Of a stretch of 36,402 nucleotides of DNA, positions 15,526 to 23,131 are shown piece by piece; within the stretch, counting starts at the first letter, position 1, and each line of letters starts with the position of its first letter. A program made the translations under genes and the position numbers. This stretch comes from Occallatibacter sp. (GTDB lineage Bacteria > Acidobacteriota > Terriglobia > Terriglobales > Acidobacteriaceae). Location: positions 1 through 36,402 of the forward strand of contig JADGNO010000207.1 in the NCBI GenBank assembly GCA_017883405.1, given 5' to 3'. The notes under the pieces were generated by a model, which saw only the letters and a program-made list of their open reading frames with translations, was not told where the DNA came from and ran no database searches.

Positions 15526-17400
15526 TTGCGAACGATACGTTTGGTTTCTCTCGGAGCCGTAAGCTCTCTACTAATCACATGCTCCCTGACGGCAACTCTC
15601 GCTGCCCAAAATCCGACTCCGCGGAAGATCGCCGTCTCCCGCACTTTCGGCAATCCCGGCCAGGTTGGTCTCTTCATCGCCGCCTCCGACGGCAGCGACG
15701 AACATCCACTGCTCTCCTCGGAGGATTCGGACTATGATCCTGCCTGGTCTCCGGATGGATCGTTCATCGTCTTTACTTCCGACCGCGCGGGTTCGGCGGA
15801 CTTGTTTCTCGTCAAGCCGGACGGCACTGGTCTCAATCAACTGACCAACGATCCGGCCTATGACGATCAGGCAGCGATTTCTCCTGATGGCAAAAATATA
15901 GTTTTCGTTAGCACTCGCGATGGTGGCACCTCCACGCTCTTGACCATGGAGATAGCGACGCGCCAGGTTAGGCGTCTCACTTCGGGAAAGGATGGCGATT
16001 TCCGGCCTTCGTGGTCTCCCGACGGCCAGTGGATCGCCTTCTCGTCAAGCCGCAATCACGCTGCACCGTTCGCTCACGGGCGCTGGGAACGTCTTCAGCT
16101 CACTGACCTCTATATCATTCATCCCGATCAGTCAGGTATGAAGAAGGTCACCAATCGCAGCGGCTTCTGCGGGAGCCCGAGGTGGATGGCGGATAGCCGC
16201 CATCTCGTGACCTATTGCATGGACGCGGAAGATACGCTCGCAACTCGTATGGCGAATCCTGATCCGGGTCACGATACGAAACTGGTTTCGATAGATATCA
16301 ACACCGGCGCGTTAGTCGATCTGCCCGCCGGGCCCGGCGTCAAAATCAATCCTTCTCAACTACCAGGAAACGATGTGGGATATGTCAGGAAGGACAAGGC
16401 AGATCCGGGCGGAGGCATCTACTACACGAGCGGCAAACGCGGTCCACGTGGAGATATTCGAACTGCGTCGTGGTCTCCCGATGGCAAGCACGTCGTCTTT
16501 CATAAGCGCCTCTCTATCAATTTCCCTGCACTTAGCAAAGCGTTCACCATCAATCCGAACTATGAACTGAGCCTGACTGGAACGTACATACCCGCGTTCA
16601 GTCCCGCAGGCGATAGATTTGCCACTAATAGCCGCCCCTCACCAAACCCGTTCGGAGCCAGCCTGTTGGTGACGAATGTCGCCACAGGGCGCGCCGAAAC
16701 TATCTATCAAGACAAAGACCGGAATGTGCTTGCCGCGCAATGGTCTCCGCAGGGCAACAAAATAATCTTCAGCATTGGAGCGTTCGGGGCGTTCTTTCAG
16801 GGATTCCATGAAGTGTTCCTGAAGCCCGCGGATCGTGTCGAAGGCGGCGCACAGATCGCGATCATCAATCCCGACGGAAAAGGGTTTGAAGAACTGACCT
16901 CAGGTTCCGGCAATAACGCGTTCCCGTCGTTTTCGCCTGATGGCCGTCGCTTTGTCTATCGCGCGTTCGAGAAGGATAGCTACGGTCTGCGCATCATGAA
17001 CCTTGAGACGAAGGACGTTACGACCTTGACGAAGGACTACGATAATTTCCCGTTGTGGTCGCCGCGCGGCGATTTGATTATGTTCGCGCGCCTGGTGGAT
17101 GAGGCGTATGAGATTTACACGATCAAGCCCGATGGCACAGGTTTGAAGCGCCTCACATACACACATGGAAATGAGGCACACATGGGCTGGTCGCCTGACG
17201 GAGAGTCGATCGCATTTGCCAGCTCCCGAATGGGGTTCAAGGACGAAGGCGTTTATACCGACGCTCCGCAGCCGTACGGAGAGATTTTCGTGATGCACAA
17301 TGACGGGACTCACATCGAACAGATCACTGATAACCAATGGGAAGAAGGTACTCCCGCCTGGCAACCAGAGGGGGCCCTGCAGGTCGCCCTCCAAAAGTAG
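15526..17400 (+). CDS. Secreted TolB-like PD40 beta-propeller protein
   Basis: The 624-residue protein starts at a TTG behind a strong AGGAGG. It has a signal peptide (MRTIRLVSLGAVSSLLITC and the hydrophobic run to TLAAQ), so it is periplasmic or exported. About nine PD40/WD40-like blades follow, each marked by W-SPDG or a variant: AWSPDGSF, AISPDGKN, SWSPDGQW, SWSPDGKH, FSPAGDR, WSPQGNK, FSPDGRR, WSPRGDL and WSPDGES. There is no protease or amidohydrolase domain after the propeller, so it is not a DPP-IV or TolB-amidohydrolase fusion, and no Pal gene is near. A binding or scaffold role is likely; the ligand is unknown. A Cys pair (GFCGSPRW, TYCMDAED) may form a disulfide. Confidence 0.78.
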   Translation: MRTIRLVSLGAVSSLLITCSLTATLAAQNPTPRKIAVSRTFGNPGQVGLFIAASDGSDEHPLLSSEDSDYDPAWSPDGSFIVFTSDRAGSADLFLVKPDGTGLNQLTNDPAYDDQAAISPDGKNIVFVSTRDGGTSTLLTMEIATRQVRRLTSGKDGDFRPSWSPDGQWIAFSSSRNHAAPFAHGRWERLQLTDLYIIHPDQSGMKKVTNRSGFCGSPRWMADSRHLVTYCMDAEDTLATRMANPDPGHDTKLVSIDINTGALVDLPAGPGVKINPSQLPGNDVGYVRKDKADPGGGIYYTSGKRGPRGDIRTASWSPDGKHVVFHKRLSINFPALSKAFTINPNYELSLTGTYIPAFSPAGDRFATNSRPSPNPFGASLLVTNVATGRAETIYQDKDRNVLAAQWSPQGNKIIFSIGAFGAFFQGFHEVFLKPADRVEGGAQIAIINPDGKGFEELTSGSGNNAFPSFSPDGRRFVYRAFEKDSYGLRIMNLETKDVTTLTKDYDNFPLWSPRGDLIMFARLVDEAYEIYTIKPDGTGLKRLTYTHGNEAHMGWSPDGESIAFASSRMGFKDEGVYTDAPQPYGEIFVMHNDGTHIEQITDNQWEEGTPAWQPEGALQVALQK

Positions 17401-17525
17401 AAGGGTTGGCTGGATTGCGAGCGGCCGCGGAAGAAATGCGTGGCCGCAGCTCAACACACTCGCCCAGGTCCCACCACCAACGACTTCCGAAGCGGAATAA
17501 TTTCGTAAAATACTGAAGTTTCCAC

Positions 17526-17553
17526 TTGACTATCTCCGGAAGCCGGATAATAC
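17526..17553 (+). promoter_or_regulatory. Candidate promoter of the SRPBCC-ArsR pair
   Basis: TTGACT at 17526-17531 and TAATAC at 17548-17553 are spaced by 16 bp. The spacer contains the palindrome TCCGG-AAG-CCGGA (17535-17547). A related copy TCCG-AAG-CGGA lies about 50 bp upstream at 17487-17497, and both are followed within a few bases by ATAAT. The -10 match is modest. Confidence 0.4.
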
Positions 17554-17574
17554 TGAAGCTGCTACTTCAGTATT
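17549..17574. promoter_or_regulatory. Palindromic operator before SRPBCC-ArsR genes
   Basis: AATACTGAAG (17549-17558) and CTTCAGTATT (17565-17574) are perfect 10-bp inverted repeats around CTGCTA. The left half is also present as a direct copy at 17509-17518. The element overlaps the candidate -10 box and ends 5 bp before the AGGAGG, an ideal place for repression. The ArsR-type regulator encoded two genes on is the obvious candidate ligand. Confidence 0.6.
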
Positions 17575-17579
17575 CCCCG

Positions 17580-17585
17580 AGGAGG
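17580..17585 (+). promoter_or_regulatory. Shine-Dalgarno site choosing the ATG start of the SRPBCC gene
   Basis: AGGAGG lies 8 nt before the ATG at 17594 but only 2 nt before the in-frame TTG at 17588, so the ATG is the better start. Confidence 0.65.
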
Positions 17586-17593
17586 AATTGATC

Positions 17594-18064
17594 ATGGAAC
17601 AGCCCAAAGTCGTACACAGCACCTTTACCCTTGAGCGCAAATTTCCCAAGCCACCCGAGGTCGTCTTCGCAGCTTTCTCTGATCCCGCCAAACTGCGGCG
17701 CTGGTTCGCGGACAGCAAATCTCATGAAACCGAGGAATTCACGGTGGATTTCAAAGTTGGTGGAACGGAATATCTACGATACAAGATGACAGGCGGACCT
17801 GTGGCCGGGTTGTCGATTGAGAACAAAGGCAGCTACCAGGTGATTGTGCCCAACGAGCGGCTCGTCACTGCCACTACGATGTCGGTCGAGGGCAGGCCAA
17901 TCTCTGCTTCACAAGTGACTATCGAGTTGCTTGCCACTAGTGAAGGTACTGACCTGATCTGCACGCATCAAGGCGCATTCTTTGAGAACTCAGACGGCCC
18001 GCAAATTCGCGAACAGGGATGGCGTGTCCTGATGGATAAACTTGCCGCGGTGCTGGCGAACTAA
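17594..18064 (+). CDS. SRPBCC / AHSA1-family protein
   Basis: From the ATG at 17594 this is a 156-residue protein of the START-like SRPBCC fold in the Activator-of-Hsp90-ATPase (AHSA1) branch. Visible hallmarks are FTLERKFPKPPEVVFAAFSDP, LRRWFAD, the FKVGGTEYLRYK strand and the terminal GWRVLMDKLAAVL helix. These small cytosolic proteins form a hydrophobic cavity; most bacterial ones paired with ArsR regulators have no proven ligand. The ArsR gene begins 2 nt after the stop, so the two are one transcription unit. Here SRPBCC comes first and the regulator second, the reverse of the more common order. A palindromic operator sits just upstream. Confidence 0.85.
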   Translation: MEQPKVVHSTFTLERKFPKPPEVVFAAFSDPAKLRRWFADSKSHETEEFTVDFKVGGTEYLRYKMTGGPVAGLSIENKGSYQVIVPNERLVTATTMSVEGRPISASQVTIELLATSEGTDLICTHQGAFFENSDGPQIREQGWRVLMDKLAAVLAN

Positions 18065-18066
18065 CC

Positions 18067-18453
18067 ATGAGCAAACCTGCCCCGGCCAAGCCCCAAGCAG
18101 TCTCTGCAAAGACTGAACCGGTCTTGAAATCGGAGAGCGACCGCTTGTTTCACGCCCTTGGCGATCCTACGCGTCGCGCCATGCTTGATCGCCTGACGCA
18201 TGGGCCGCTCTCCGTGTCAGCGCTGGCTGCGCCGCTCGGCATTACCATAACGGCGGTGGCGCAGCACTTGCAGATCCTTGAGGAGTGCGACTTGGTCCGC
18301 ACAGAAAAGCTGGGAAGGGTGCGCACCTGCCGCATTGAAATGGCGGGGTTCGACACCCTGGAAAAGTGGATTGCGGCTCACCGTACAGAGTGGGCGCGAC
18401 GGCTTGACCAGTTGGGCGCGCTACTGGATGAACTTGACGAAGGTTCGGAGTAG
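18067..18453 (+). CDS. ArsR-family HTH transcriptional regulator
   Basis: A 128-residue winged-helix protein with the ArsR N-terminal segment RLFHALGDPTRRAMLDRL, then the recognition helix region SVSALAAPLGITITAVAQHLQILEE, and the wing around VRTEKLGRVRTCRIE. It lacks the ELCVCDL metal-binding box of arsenic/cadmium sensors, and the only cysteines are ECD and RTC, so it is a non-metal type of the kind that partners AHSA1/SRPBCC proteins. It follows the SRPBCC gene by 2 nt and probably represses the pair through the palindrome ahead of them (inference). The converging flavoprotein gene ends 7 nt away, leaving no room for a separate terminator. Confidence 0.85.
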   Translation: MSKPAPAKPQAVSAKTEPVLKSESDRLFHALGDPTRRAMLDRLTHGPLSVSALAAPLGITITAVAQHLQILEECDLVRTEKLGRVRTCRIEMAGFDTLEKWIAAHRTEWARRLDQLGALLDELDEGSE

Positions 18454-18460
18454 TTCGGAA

Positions 18461-19942
18461 TCAGGCAGTGGCGGCGAAGGCGTGGACTTCAACATACGAG
18501 TCTACGTTCTCGGCTTCCACACCCGGCCTGAGCATGGCTTCAATTACATCCGCAGCGCTGTAGCTGTCGCGCCCCGGCACAAGATATTGAACAATCGAGT
18601 TCAGATCGTCGCCCACTGTGATGAGCGGCGGCTCTACGCTCTTGTCCTTGCGCGTTTGCGCGTGGCCGATATTCGCCATCAGCGCGTTGCAAAGACACTT
18701 GCGTCCAACTGTATCTTCAATCTTTCCACCCTTGGACACGTAGTTGTCCACCGGTTCGGCCGCGCACCGGTAGCCGAGCTTGCCGTCACCCGTGGAGTAC
18801 GCTTCGCGCAGATATCCCAAGTCGCAAACGCGCTTGCGCTCCTGATAAATGGGAAACGAAGAAGAAGTCCCTTCAAGCTGCGCAACCTTGAATGGGAAGC
18901 CAGTAGGAGAAGCCAGCGGATCGGTGAAAACAACGCCAGTTCCGGCCACGGCCTGGGTAAGCAGCGACTTCTTCAGGTCCGAGCGCATACCGGACTCTTC
19001 GCTGAAGGCAAACGCGGTGCCCATTTGTACGCCTGCGGCGCCCATCTCGAGCGCTTCACGCAGTTTTTCCGCGTTCCCGTAGCCGCCAGCAAGCCAGAAA
19101 GGAACGCCAAGTTCGCGCAGTTCGGGTATGTTCACCTGGTCACGATCGCCATATACCGGTTCACCGGCAGCGTTCAACTGCAGCTTGCCGCGTGGAGGCG
19201 CATTGTGGCCACCTGCGGTAGGGCCTTCAATCACGAATCCGTCAACGCGGCCGCTGGCACGGCGCAGCATGGTGTTCGCCAATGTGTTGGATGAGATGAT
19301 GGCCAGAAACCTGGGGCGATGTAACATCGACAGCGGACCTTCAACGAAGTCGGCAGGATCAAAGCGCATCTGCGAATCATCGCCGGGCTGCGCGCCGGTC
19401 ACATTCAGTTTGTACTCGGCCGCGTGGTGCGCCGCAAAGGCATCGAGCACGCCGGGAATGTGCAGCGGAATTCCGGCTCCCATCAGAACGTATCCAACAC
19501 CGGCCAGCATGGCGCCGTAGATTGAGGCCAGGTGCGGCATCTGCACCTTCTCAAGAAAATTAATTCCGACGGGATTTTTGTGGCCTTCTTTGGCCAGAAA
19601 TACCTCAACAAAATTACTCACCATGCAAAGCTCTACCAGCTTGCGCGGACTTGTGCGCTGGTGCATGGGCAGGTTCGGGTAGGAGGCGTCTGGGGCTTTG
19701 CCGCCGGGTGTAAAGTACTCACTCCAAATGCGCCGAGCCATGTCGGGAAACGGAAATGCGTCCAATCCCCGCTGCATGTGGCCGCCAGGATCGCCATCGG
19801 CAAGGCGGCGGACAAACAGGGCATCGAGGGCGGTTCCTGAAACGACACCTAATTGACCAAGTTTTGACACAGCCTGAGCCAAGCGCCAGTTGGATACGCC
19901 TACTCCCATGCCGCCCTGAATAATCTTTGGGAACTGGACCAT
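18461..19942 (-). CDS. Nitronate monooxygenase / PfaD-like flavoprotein
   Basis: A 493-residue FMN TIM-barrel protein. The N-terminal IIQGGMGVGVSNW, the mid-protein FVIEGPTAGGHNAPPRG and the phosphate-binding WLAGGYGNAEKL and GAAGVQMGTAFAF are the signature blocks of the 2-nitropropane dioxygenase (nitronate monooxygenase)/PfaD enoyl-reductase group. The protein is longer than classical NMOs (about 320-380) because of a C-terminal extension rich in conserved-looking Cys (RVCDLGY, GYRCAAEP, GRKCLCNAL). No polyketide or PUFA synthase genes are near, so a PfaD role in polyunsaturated lipid synthesis is unlikely. It may detoxify nitronates or reduce an acyl substrate; the reaction is not decided by sequence. 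Confidence 0.8.
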   Translation of the reverse strand: MVQFPKIIQGGMGVGVSNWRLAQAVSKLGQLGVVSGTALDALFVRRLADGDPGGHMQRGLDAFPFPDMARRIWSEYFTPGGKAPDASYPNLPMHQRTSPRKLVELCMVSNFVEVFLAKEGHKNPVGINFLEKVQMPHLASIYGAMLAGVGYVLMGAGIPLHIPGVLDAFAAHHAAEYKLNVTGAQPGDDSQMRFDPADFVEGPLSMLHRPRFLAIISSNTLANTMLRRASGRVDGFVIEGPTAGGHNAPPRGKLQLNAAGEPVYGDRDQVNIPELRELGVPFWLAGGYGNAEKLREALEMGAAGVQMGTAFAFSEESGMRSDLKKSLLTQAVAGTGVVFTDPLASPTGFPFKVAQLEGTSSSFPIYQERKRVCDLGYLREAYSTGDGKLGYRCAAEPVDNYVSKGGKIEDTVGRKCLCNALMANIGHAQTRKDKSVEPPLITVGDDLNSIVQYLVPGRDSYSAADVIEAMLRPGVEAENVDSYVEVHAFAATA

Positions 19943-20050
19943 TATGAATGAATTGTTTCACAGAATCGGAAAAATCCACAGGGATTCTGGAGAGATTCGA
20001 TGCCATGGAAGCCGAAAGTAACGGAATATATCCCCTGAACGGGTGATTTA

Positions 20051-21307
20051 TCAGATCTTTTCGCGCAGGAAGCTGATTACCTGTTCGGACTGGACCACTC
20101 CGACCATCCTGCCCTGAGCGTCCACGACCGGAAGCGCGTGCAGGTTGTACTTGTCGAACAGCTCGGCAACATCGTCCTGCCTCATGTCCGCCGGGCACGA
20201 AAGCACCCGCGGCTCTGCCAGCACGTTCAAACGCGATTCCGGCTGGGCCATGACCAATCGCGCTAGCGGAATCGATCCGTGCAACACGCGCTTGTCGTCG
20301 AGAATATAAACTTCGGTTACAGTTTCGGGATCGCCATCGAAAGTCCGCAGAGACTGCACGGCCTGAGCAACCGTCGCCTCAGTTCCGAGGTATACAAAAT
20401 CGGTGGTCATGCAACCGGCGGCGGAGTGCTCGTCAAATTCGAGCAGCTCTTCCACTTCTTGACGCTCTTCCGGCTCCATCTCTTCGAGAATGGCGTCGGA
20501 TTGTTCCTCGGACAGTTCGGCCAGCAGGTCGGCCGCAGCTCCCGGGTCCATCTCTTCGACGATGTCGGCAATTTTCTCTTCATCGAGTTTTTCAAGCAGC
20601 GCCTTCTGCAGCTTGGGCTCCACTTCTTCAAGCGCCTCGGCGGCCACTTCTTCATCAAGCGAGCCGAACACGGCCTCGCGCTCGGCCGGTGCAAGGTCTT
20701 CAAGGATATCCGCCAGCTCTGAAGGGTGCATGTCGGCCAACCGTTCGTGCTCAATACGGAGCTTGACGCGGCGCGCCGGGTCTACTTCAATCACGTCGAC
20801 AAAGTGCCAGGGAATTCCATGCGCAACGAACTTGCGCGAAATCGATTCAAGCGTGGCGCGCGGCAGGATGCCTTTGAAAACGCGGCGGAAAGCGCCGCGC
20901 AGGCCTACCTCTACTTCGGCCACTCGCAAAAGATGCGCAGAGCCCTTGCCCAGCCACTCCAGGTCTACATCGTTTACGCGAACAACCTTGCGGCCATGAA
21001 TATCGATGATCTGCCGGTCGACCAGGTCCTGTTGCAGAAAGAGGTAATTGCCCTCGTCTTTCAGCGGCGTCAAACTGCCCACGGAGCGCAGCTCAAGCGT
21101 GCCCGCGGGCGTTTCCATGACTTCCTGCGCCGGAACAATAAACAGGCCATTGCGATTTTTTAAGACGAGGCCGGCCACTTTACCGGCTTCAGGCCCGGTG
21201 GCCACGGCGATGTCTTTTATGCGGCCACGCAGTTGGCCTTGCGCATCGGTAACTGGTGTACCGAGCAGCGCAGTGAGACTTATCCGGGCTGTAGCCAGCG
21301 TTTGCAT
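20051..21307 (-). CDS. Soluble PRC-barrel / MgtE_N / CBS-pair protein
   Basis: The start at the ATG at 21307 (418 residues) is preferred over the frame's earlier opening, which reads into the divergent gene. Two PRC-barrel domains occupy about 10-80 and 95-180. An MgtE N-terminal superhelix (188-292, with MHPSELADILEDLAPAER and acidic repeats) follows, and a CBS pair covers 297-418 (SAAGCMTTDFV, NLHALPVVDAQGRMVGVV). MgtE channels carry the same N and CBS modules as a cytosolic Mg2+ gate, but here no transmembrane domain is present. It is thus a soluble sensor-like relative, perhaps regulating another transporter; the Nramp-like gene 5 kb away is a candidate partner (inference). Confidence 0.82.
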   Translation of the reverse strand: MQTLATARISLTALLGTPVTDAQGQLRGRIKDIAVATGPEAGKVAGLVLKNRNGLFIVPAQEVMETPAGTLELRSVGSLTPLKDEGNYLFLQQDLVDRQIIDIHGRKVVRVNDVDLEWLGKGSAHLLRVAEVEVGLRGAFRRVFKGILPRATLESISRKFVAHGIPWHFVDVIEVDPARRVKLRIEHERLADMHPSELADILEDLAPAEREAVFGSLDEEVAAEALEEVEPKLQKALLEKLDEEKIADIVEEMDPGAAADLLAELSEEQSDAILEEMEPEERQEVEELLEFDEHSAAGCMTTDFVYLGTEATVAQAVQSLRTFDGDPETVTEVYILDDKRVLHGSIPLARLVMAQPESRLNVLAEPRVLSCPADMRQDDVAELFDKYNLHALPVVDAQGRMVGVVQSEQVISFLREKI

Positions 21308-21349
21308 TACATTCTCTTTGGAAGTGTAGCGCCGAGAGCTTACATTTGC

Positions 21350-21363
21350 GTTGCGCACGCAAC
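21350..21363. repeat. Inverted repeat in the MgtE-like/RsbW divergent region
   Basis: GTTGCG-CA-CGCAAC is a perfect 6-bp inverted repeat with a 2-nt centre. It lies between the divergent starts of the MgtE_N/CBS gene and the RsbW gene, 5 bp from the -35 box of the latter. It may be an operator. Confidence 0.4.
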
Positions 21364-21367
21364 CTGC

Positions 21368-21396
21368 TTGACACAAATCCGTATTAAACGTAAAAC
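21368..21396 (+). promoter_or_regulatory. Sigma-70-type promoter of the RsbW-like gene
   Basis: A consensus -35 TTGACA (21368-21373) is followed after 17 bp by TAAAAC (21391-21396), a 4-of-6 match to the -10. The GTG start of the RsbW-like gene lies 72 bp downstream. Confidence 0.55.
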
Positions 21397-21468
21397 TTCC
21401 AGCAAGGCAGGCATGGGAGCGCATTCCAAGAACCAGGCCCGACCATCGCGAATGGGAGAAAGAAGCCG

Positions 21469-21906
21469 GTGAACGCACCCCTGCCAGGACGGCGGAGTTT
21501 CGAATTGAGCTCCACCATGGAGAGCGTCTGTGAGATAGAGGCGGCCGCAGAAAAGATGGCCGAAGAAGCCGGCCTAAGTGAAGACGAACGGTTTCATGTC
21601 ACCATGGCGGTACGCGAAGCGGCTGTGAACGCCGTGCTTCATGGCAACGAATACGACCCCGGCAGAAAAATTGGAGTCGGCATCGAAAACACCGGCAAAT
21701 CGCTGGTATTTACCATTGCTGATCAGGGAAGCGGCTTTATTCCGGAGGAAGTTCCCGATCCGCTGGCGCCCGAGAACCTGATGCGCGGCACCGGGCGCGG
21801 CATCTTCCTTATCCGGCAACTGATGGATGAGGTACACTTTCGACAATTACATCCGGGCACGGAATTGACGCTTGTAAAACATCTGGGGCCGGACAAGAAG
21901 ACCTGA
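21469..21906 (+). CDS. RsbW-like anti-sigma factor / serine kinase
   Basis: A 145-residue GHKL-fold ATPase. The N box is REAAVNAVLHGNEYD (Asn54), G1 is DQGSGF (85-90) and G2 is GTGRGIFLI (107-115). These features define the HATPase_c_2 group (RsbW, SpoIIAB, BtrW), which binds a sigma factor or other partner and phosphorylates a STAS antagonist on Ser. No histidine-phosphorylation domain is present, so it is not a two-component kinase. The start is a GTG at 21469 preceded by GGGAGAAAGAAG. The STAS gene 141 bp downstream is the likely antagonist, but no sigma factor or PP2C phosphatase gene is in the window, so the target is unknown. Confidence 0.88.
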   Translation: MNAPLPGRRSFELSSTMESVCEIEAAAEKMAEEAGLSEDERFHVTMAVREAAVNAVLHGNEYDPGRKIGVGIENTGKSLVFTIADQGSGFIPEEVPDPLAPENLMRGTGRGIFLIRQLMDEVHFRQLHPGTELTLVKHLGPDKKT

Positions 21907-22047
21907 GCGGTCAGTCGTCACGCGCGGGCTCGATAGCGTTCCGTACGTCGCGATTGTTGGCCCTGGGGCCCGCAGCCGGTCGTTGGATTTCAACAGGACA
22001 GCACCGTGAAAGTGCTATAACTTTAATCAAACGAAGGAGGAACTTCC

Positions 22048-22392
22048 GTGGCATTAACGATTGCTTCCCGTGAAGTGGACGGCGTCACTGTTCTGGATCT
22101 TAGCGGGCGGATTACCCTGGGTGAAGGCAGTGTGCAACTTCGCGATGCCATTCGCGACCTGATCAGCAAGGGACAGACCAAAATTCTGCTCAATCTTGGC
22201 GATGTCAACTACATTGATAGCTCGGGCCTGGGCGAACTGGTAAGCGCATATACCACTGCCAGGAACCAGGGCGCGACGTTGAAGCTTCTCAAGTTGACCA
22301 AGAAGGTCCACGATCTGCTGCAGCTCACCAAGCTGTACACCGTCTTCGACATTACCGACGACGAAGCCAGCGCCATCGCTTCTTTCAAGTAA
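22048..22392 (+). CDS. STAS-domain anti-anti-sigma factor (RsbV/SpoIIAA-like)
   Basis: A 114-residue STAS protein. The phosphorylation site reads YIDSSGLGEL, with Ser58 at the position phosphorylated in SpoIIAA. The GTG start at 22048 is fixed by AAGGAGG at 22034-22040, 7 nt upstream. The unphosphorylated form would free a partner from the RsbW-like kinase encoded just before it; the pairing is inferred from order and family. A TATAAC box at 22016-22021 lies within 30 bp of the start and a small AGCAC/GTGCT inverted repeat overlaps it, but no matching -35 is evident. A terminator follows. Confidence 0.92.
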   Translation: MALTIASREVDGVTVLDLSGRITLGEGSVQLRDAIRDLISKGQTKILLNLGDVNYIDSSGLGELVSAYTTARNQGATLKLLKLTKKVHDLLQLTKLYTVFDITDDEASAIASFK

Positions 22393-22437
22393 ATTCCGGG
22401 CAGAGCACTTCTGCTACGGAATGACTCGCGCATGCTG

Positions 22438-22469
22438 AAAGGCCACCCCGTTTGGCGGGATGGCCTTTT
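22438..22469 (+). terminator. Rho-independent terminator after the STAS gene
   Basis: AAAGGCCA (22438-22445) pairs with TGGCCTTT (22461-22468), continuing after one mismatch as CCCG/CGGG around a TTTGG loop. A short T run ends the stem. It separates the STAS gene from the convergent lemA gene ending at 22488, and may work in both directions. Confidence 0.78.
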
Positions 22470-22487
22470 GTGCGTTTGCGCAGAGAA

Positions 22488-23069
22488 TTAAAACTTGACT
22501 GAAGGCACCTGCTGCGCCGCCGGACTGGCGTTGAAATATGCGGTATTTGTCTTGAACCCGGCCATGCCTGCCCAAATGCTGTTTGGGAATTGCAGCACGA
22601 AGGTGTTGTAGTCCTGCAGCGAATCGTTGTAACGCTTACGCGCCACGCTGATGCGGTTTTCCGTTCCTGCCAACTCATCCTGCAGGCGCATGAACTGATC
22701 GCTCGAGCGCAGTTGCGGATAGTTTTCCGTCAGTAAAAGCAGCCGGCCCAGTGCTGAATCCAACTGGCCGTTCGCCGCGATTGTTGCTTGTGGATTGCCT
22801 CGCGCATTTAACATGCCCGCGCGCGCATTGGCGATGTCGCCAAACACTGTGCTCTCTTCCTTGGTGAATCCCTTTACGGTTTCAACAAGGTTGGGAATCA
22901 GATCGGCTCGCCGTTGAAGCTGTACATCGACTTCAGACCATGCGGCTTTCACATTCTGATCTTTAGCGACCATCTGGTTTTTGGCGCTTACATAACTGCC
23001 AAACACCATCAGGACCACGACAAGCAAAACACCTAAGACTGCCAGGGTAATGCCAAGTGCACGGCTCAT
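22488..23069 (-). CDS. lemA: LemA-family membrane-anchored protein
   Basis: A 193-residue LemA protein: one N-terminal membrane helix (about residues 5-25) and a helical-bundle domain. The family hallmarks are all present: NQMVAKDQNVKAAWSEVDVQLQRR, RRADLIPNLVETVKGF, ENYPQLRSSDQF and RISVARKRYND, plus the FPNSIWAGMAGF segment. Biochemical role is unproven; LemA is often encoded with TPM-domain or peptidase genes and may act in envelope quality control. The TPM gene lies 62 nt upstream on the same strand, so the two form an operon. Confidence 0.93.
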   Translation of the reverse strand: MSRALGITLAVLGVLLVVVLMVFGSYVSAKNQMVAKDQNVKAAWSEVDVQLQRRADLIPNLVETVKGFTKEESTVFGDIANARAGMLNARGNPQATIAANGQLDSALGRLLLLTENYPQLRSSDQFMRLQDELAGTENRISVARKRYNDSLQDYNTFVLQFPNSIWAGMAGFKTNTAYFNASPAAQQVPSVKF

Positions 23070-23131
23070 ACTGTCCTATTCTCCTCTGGCCTGTTCTTTA
23101 AACAGGACCACTGCAGCACGACTGAAAACTT

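Noticed and set aside
15526-18453. Horizontally acquired island
   Set aside because: Its gene content is of the accessory kind, but I see no integrase, tRNA, direct repeats or clear base-composition break, and cannot compute composition reliably.
21308-21478. N-terminal extension of the MgtE_N/CBS protein
   Set aside because: It would read through the RsbW promoter and start codon; the PRC-barrel begins right after ATG 21307.
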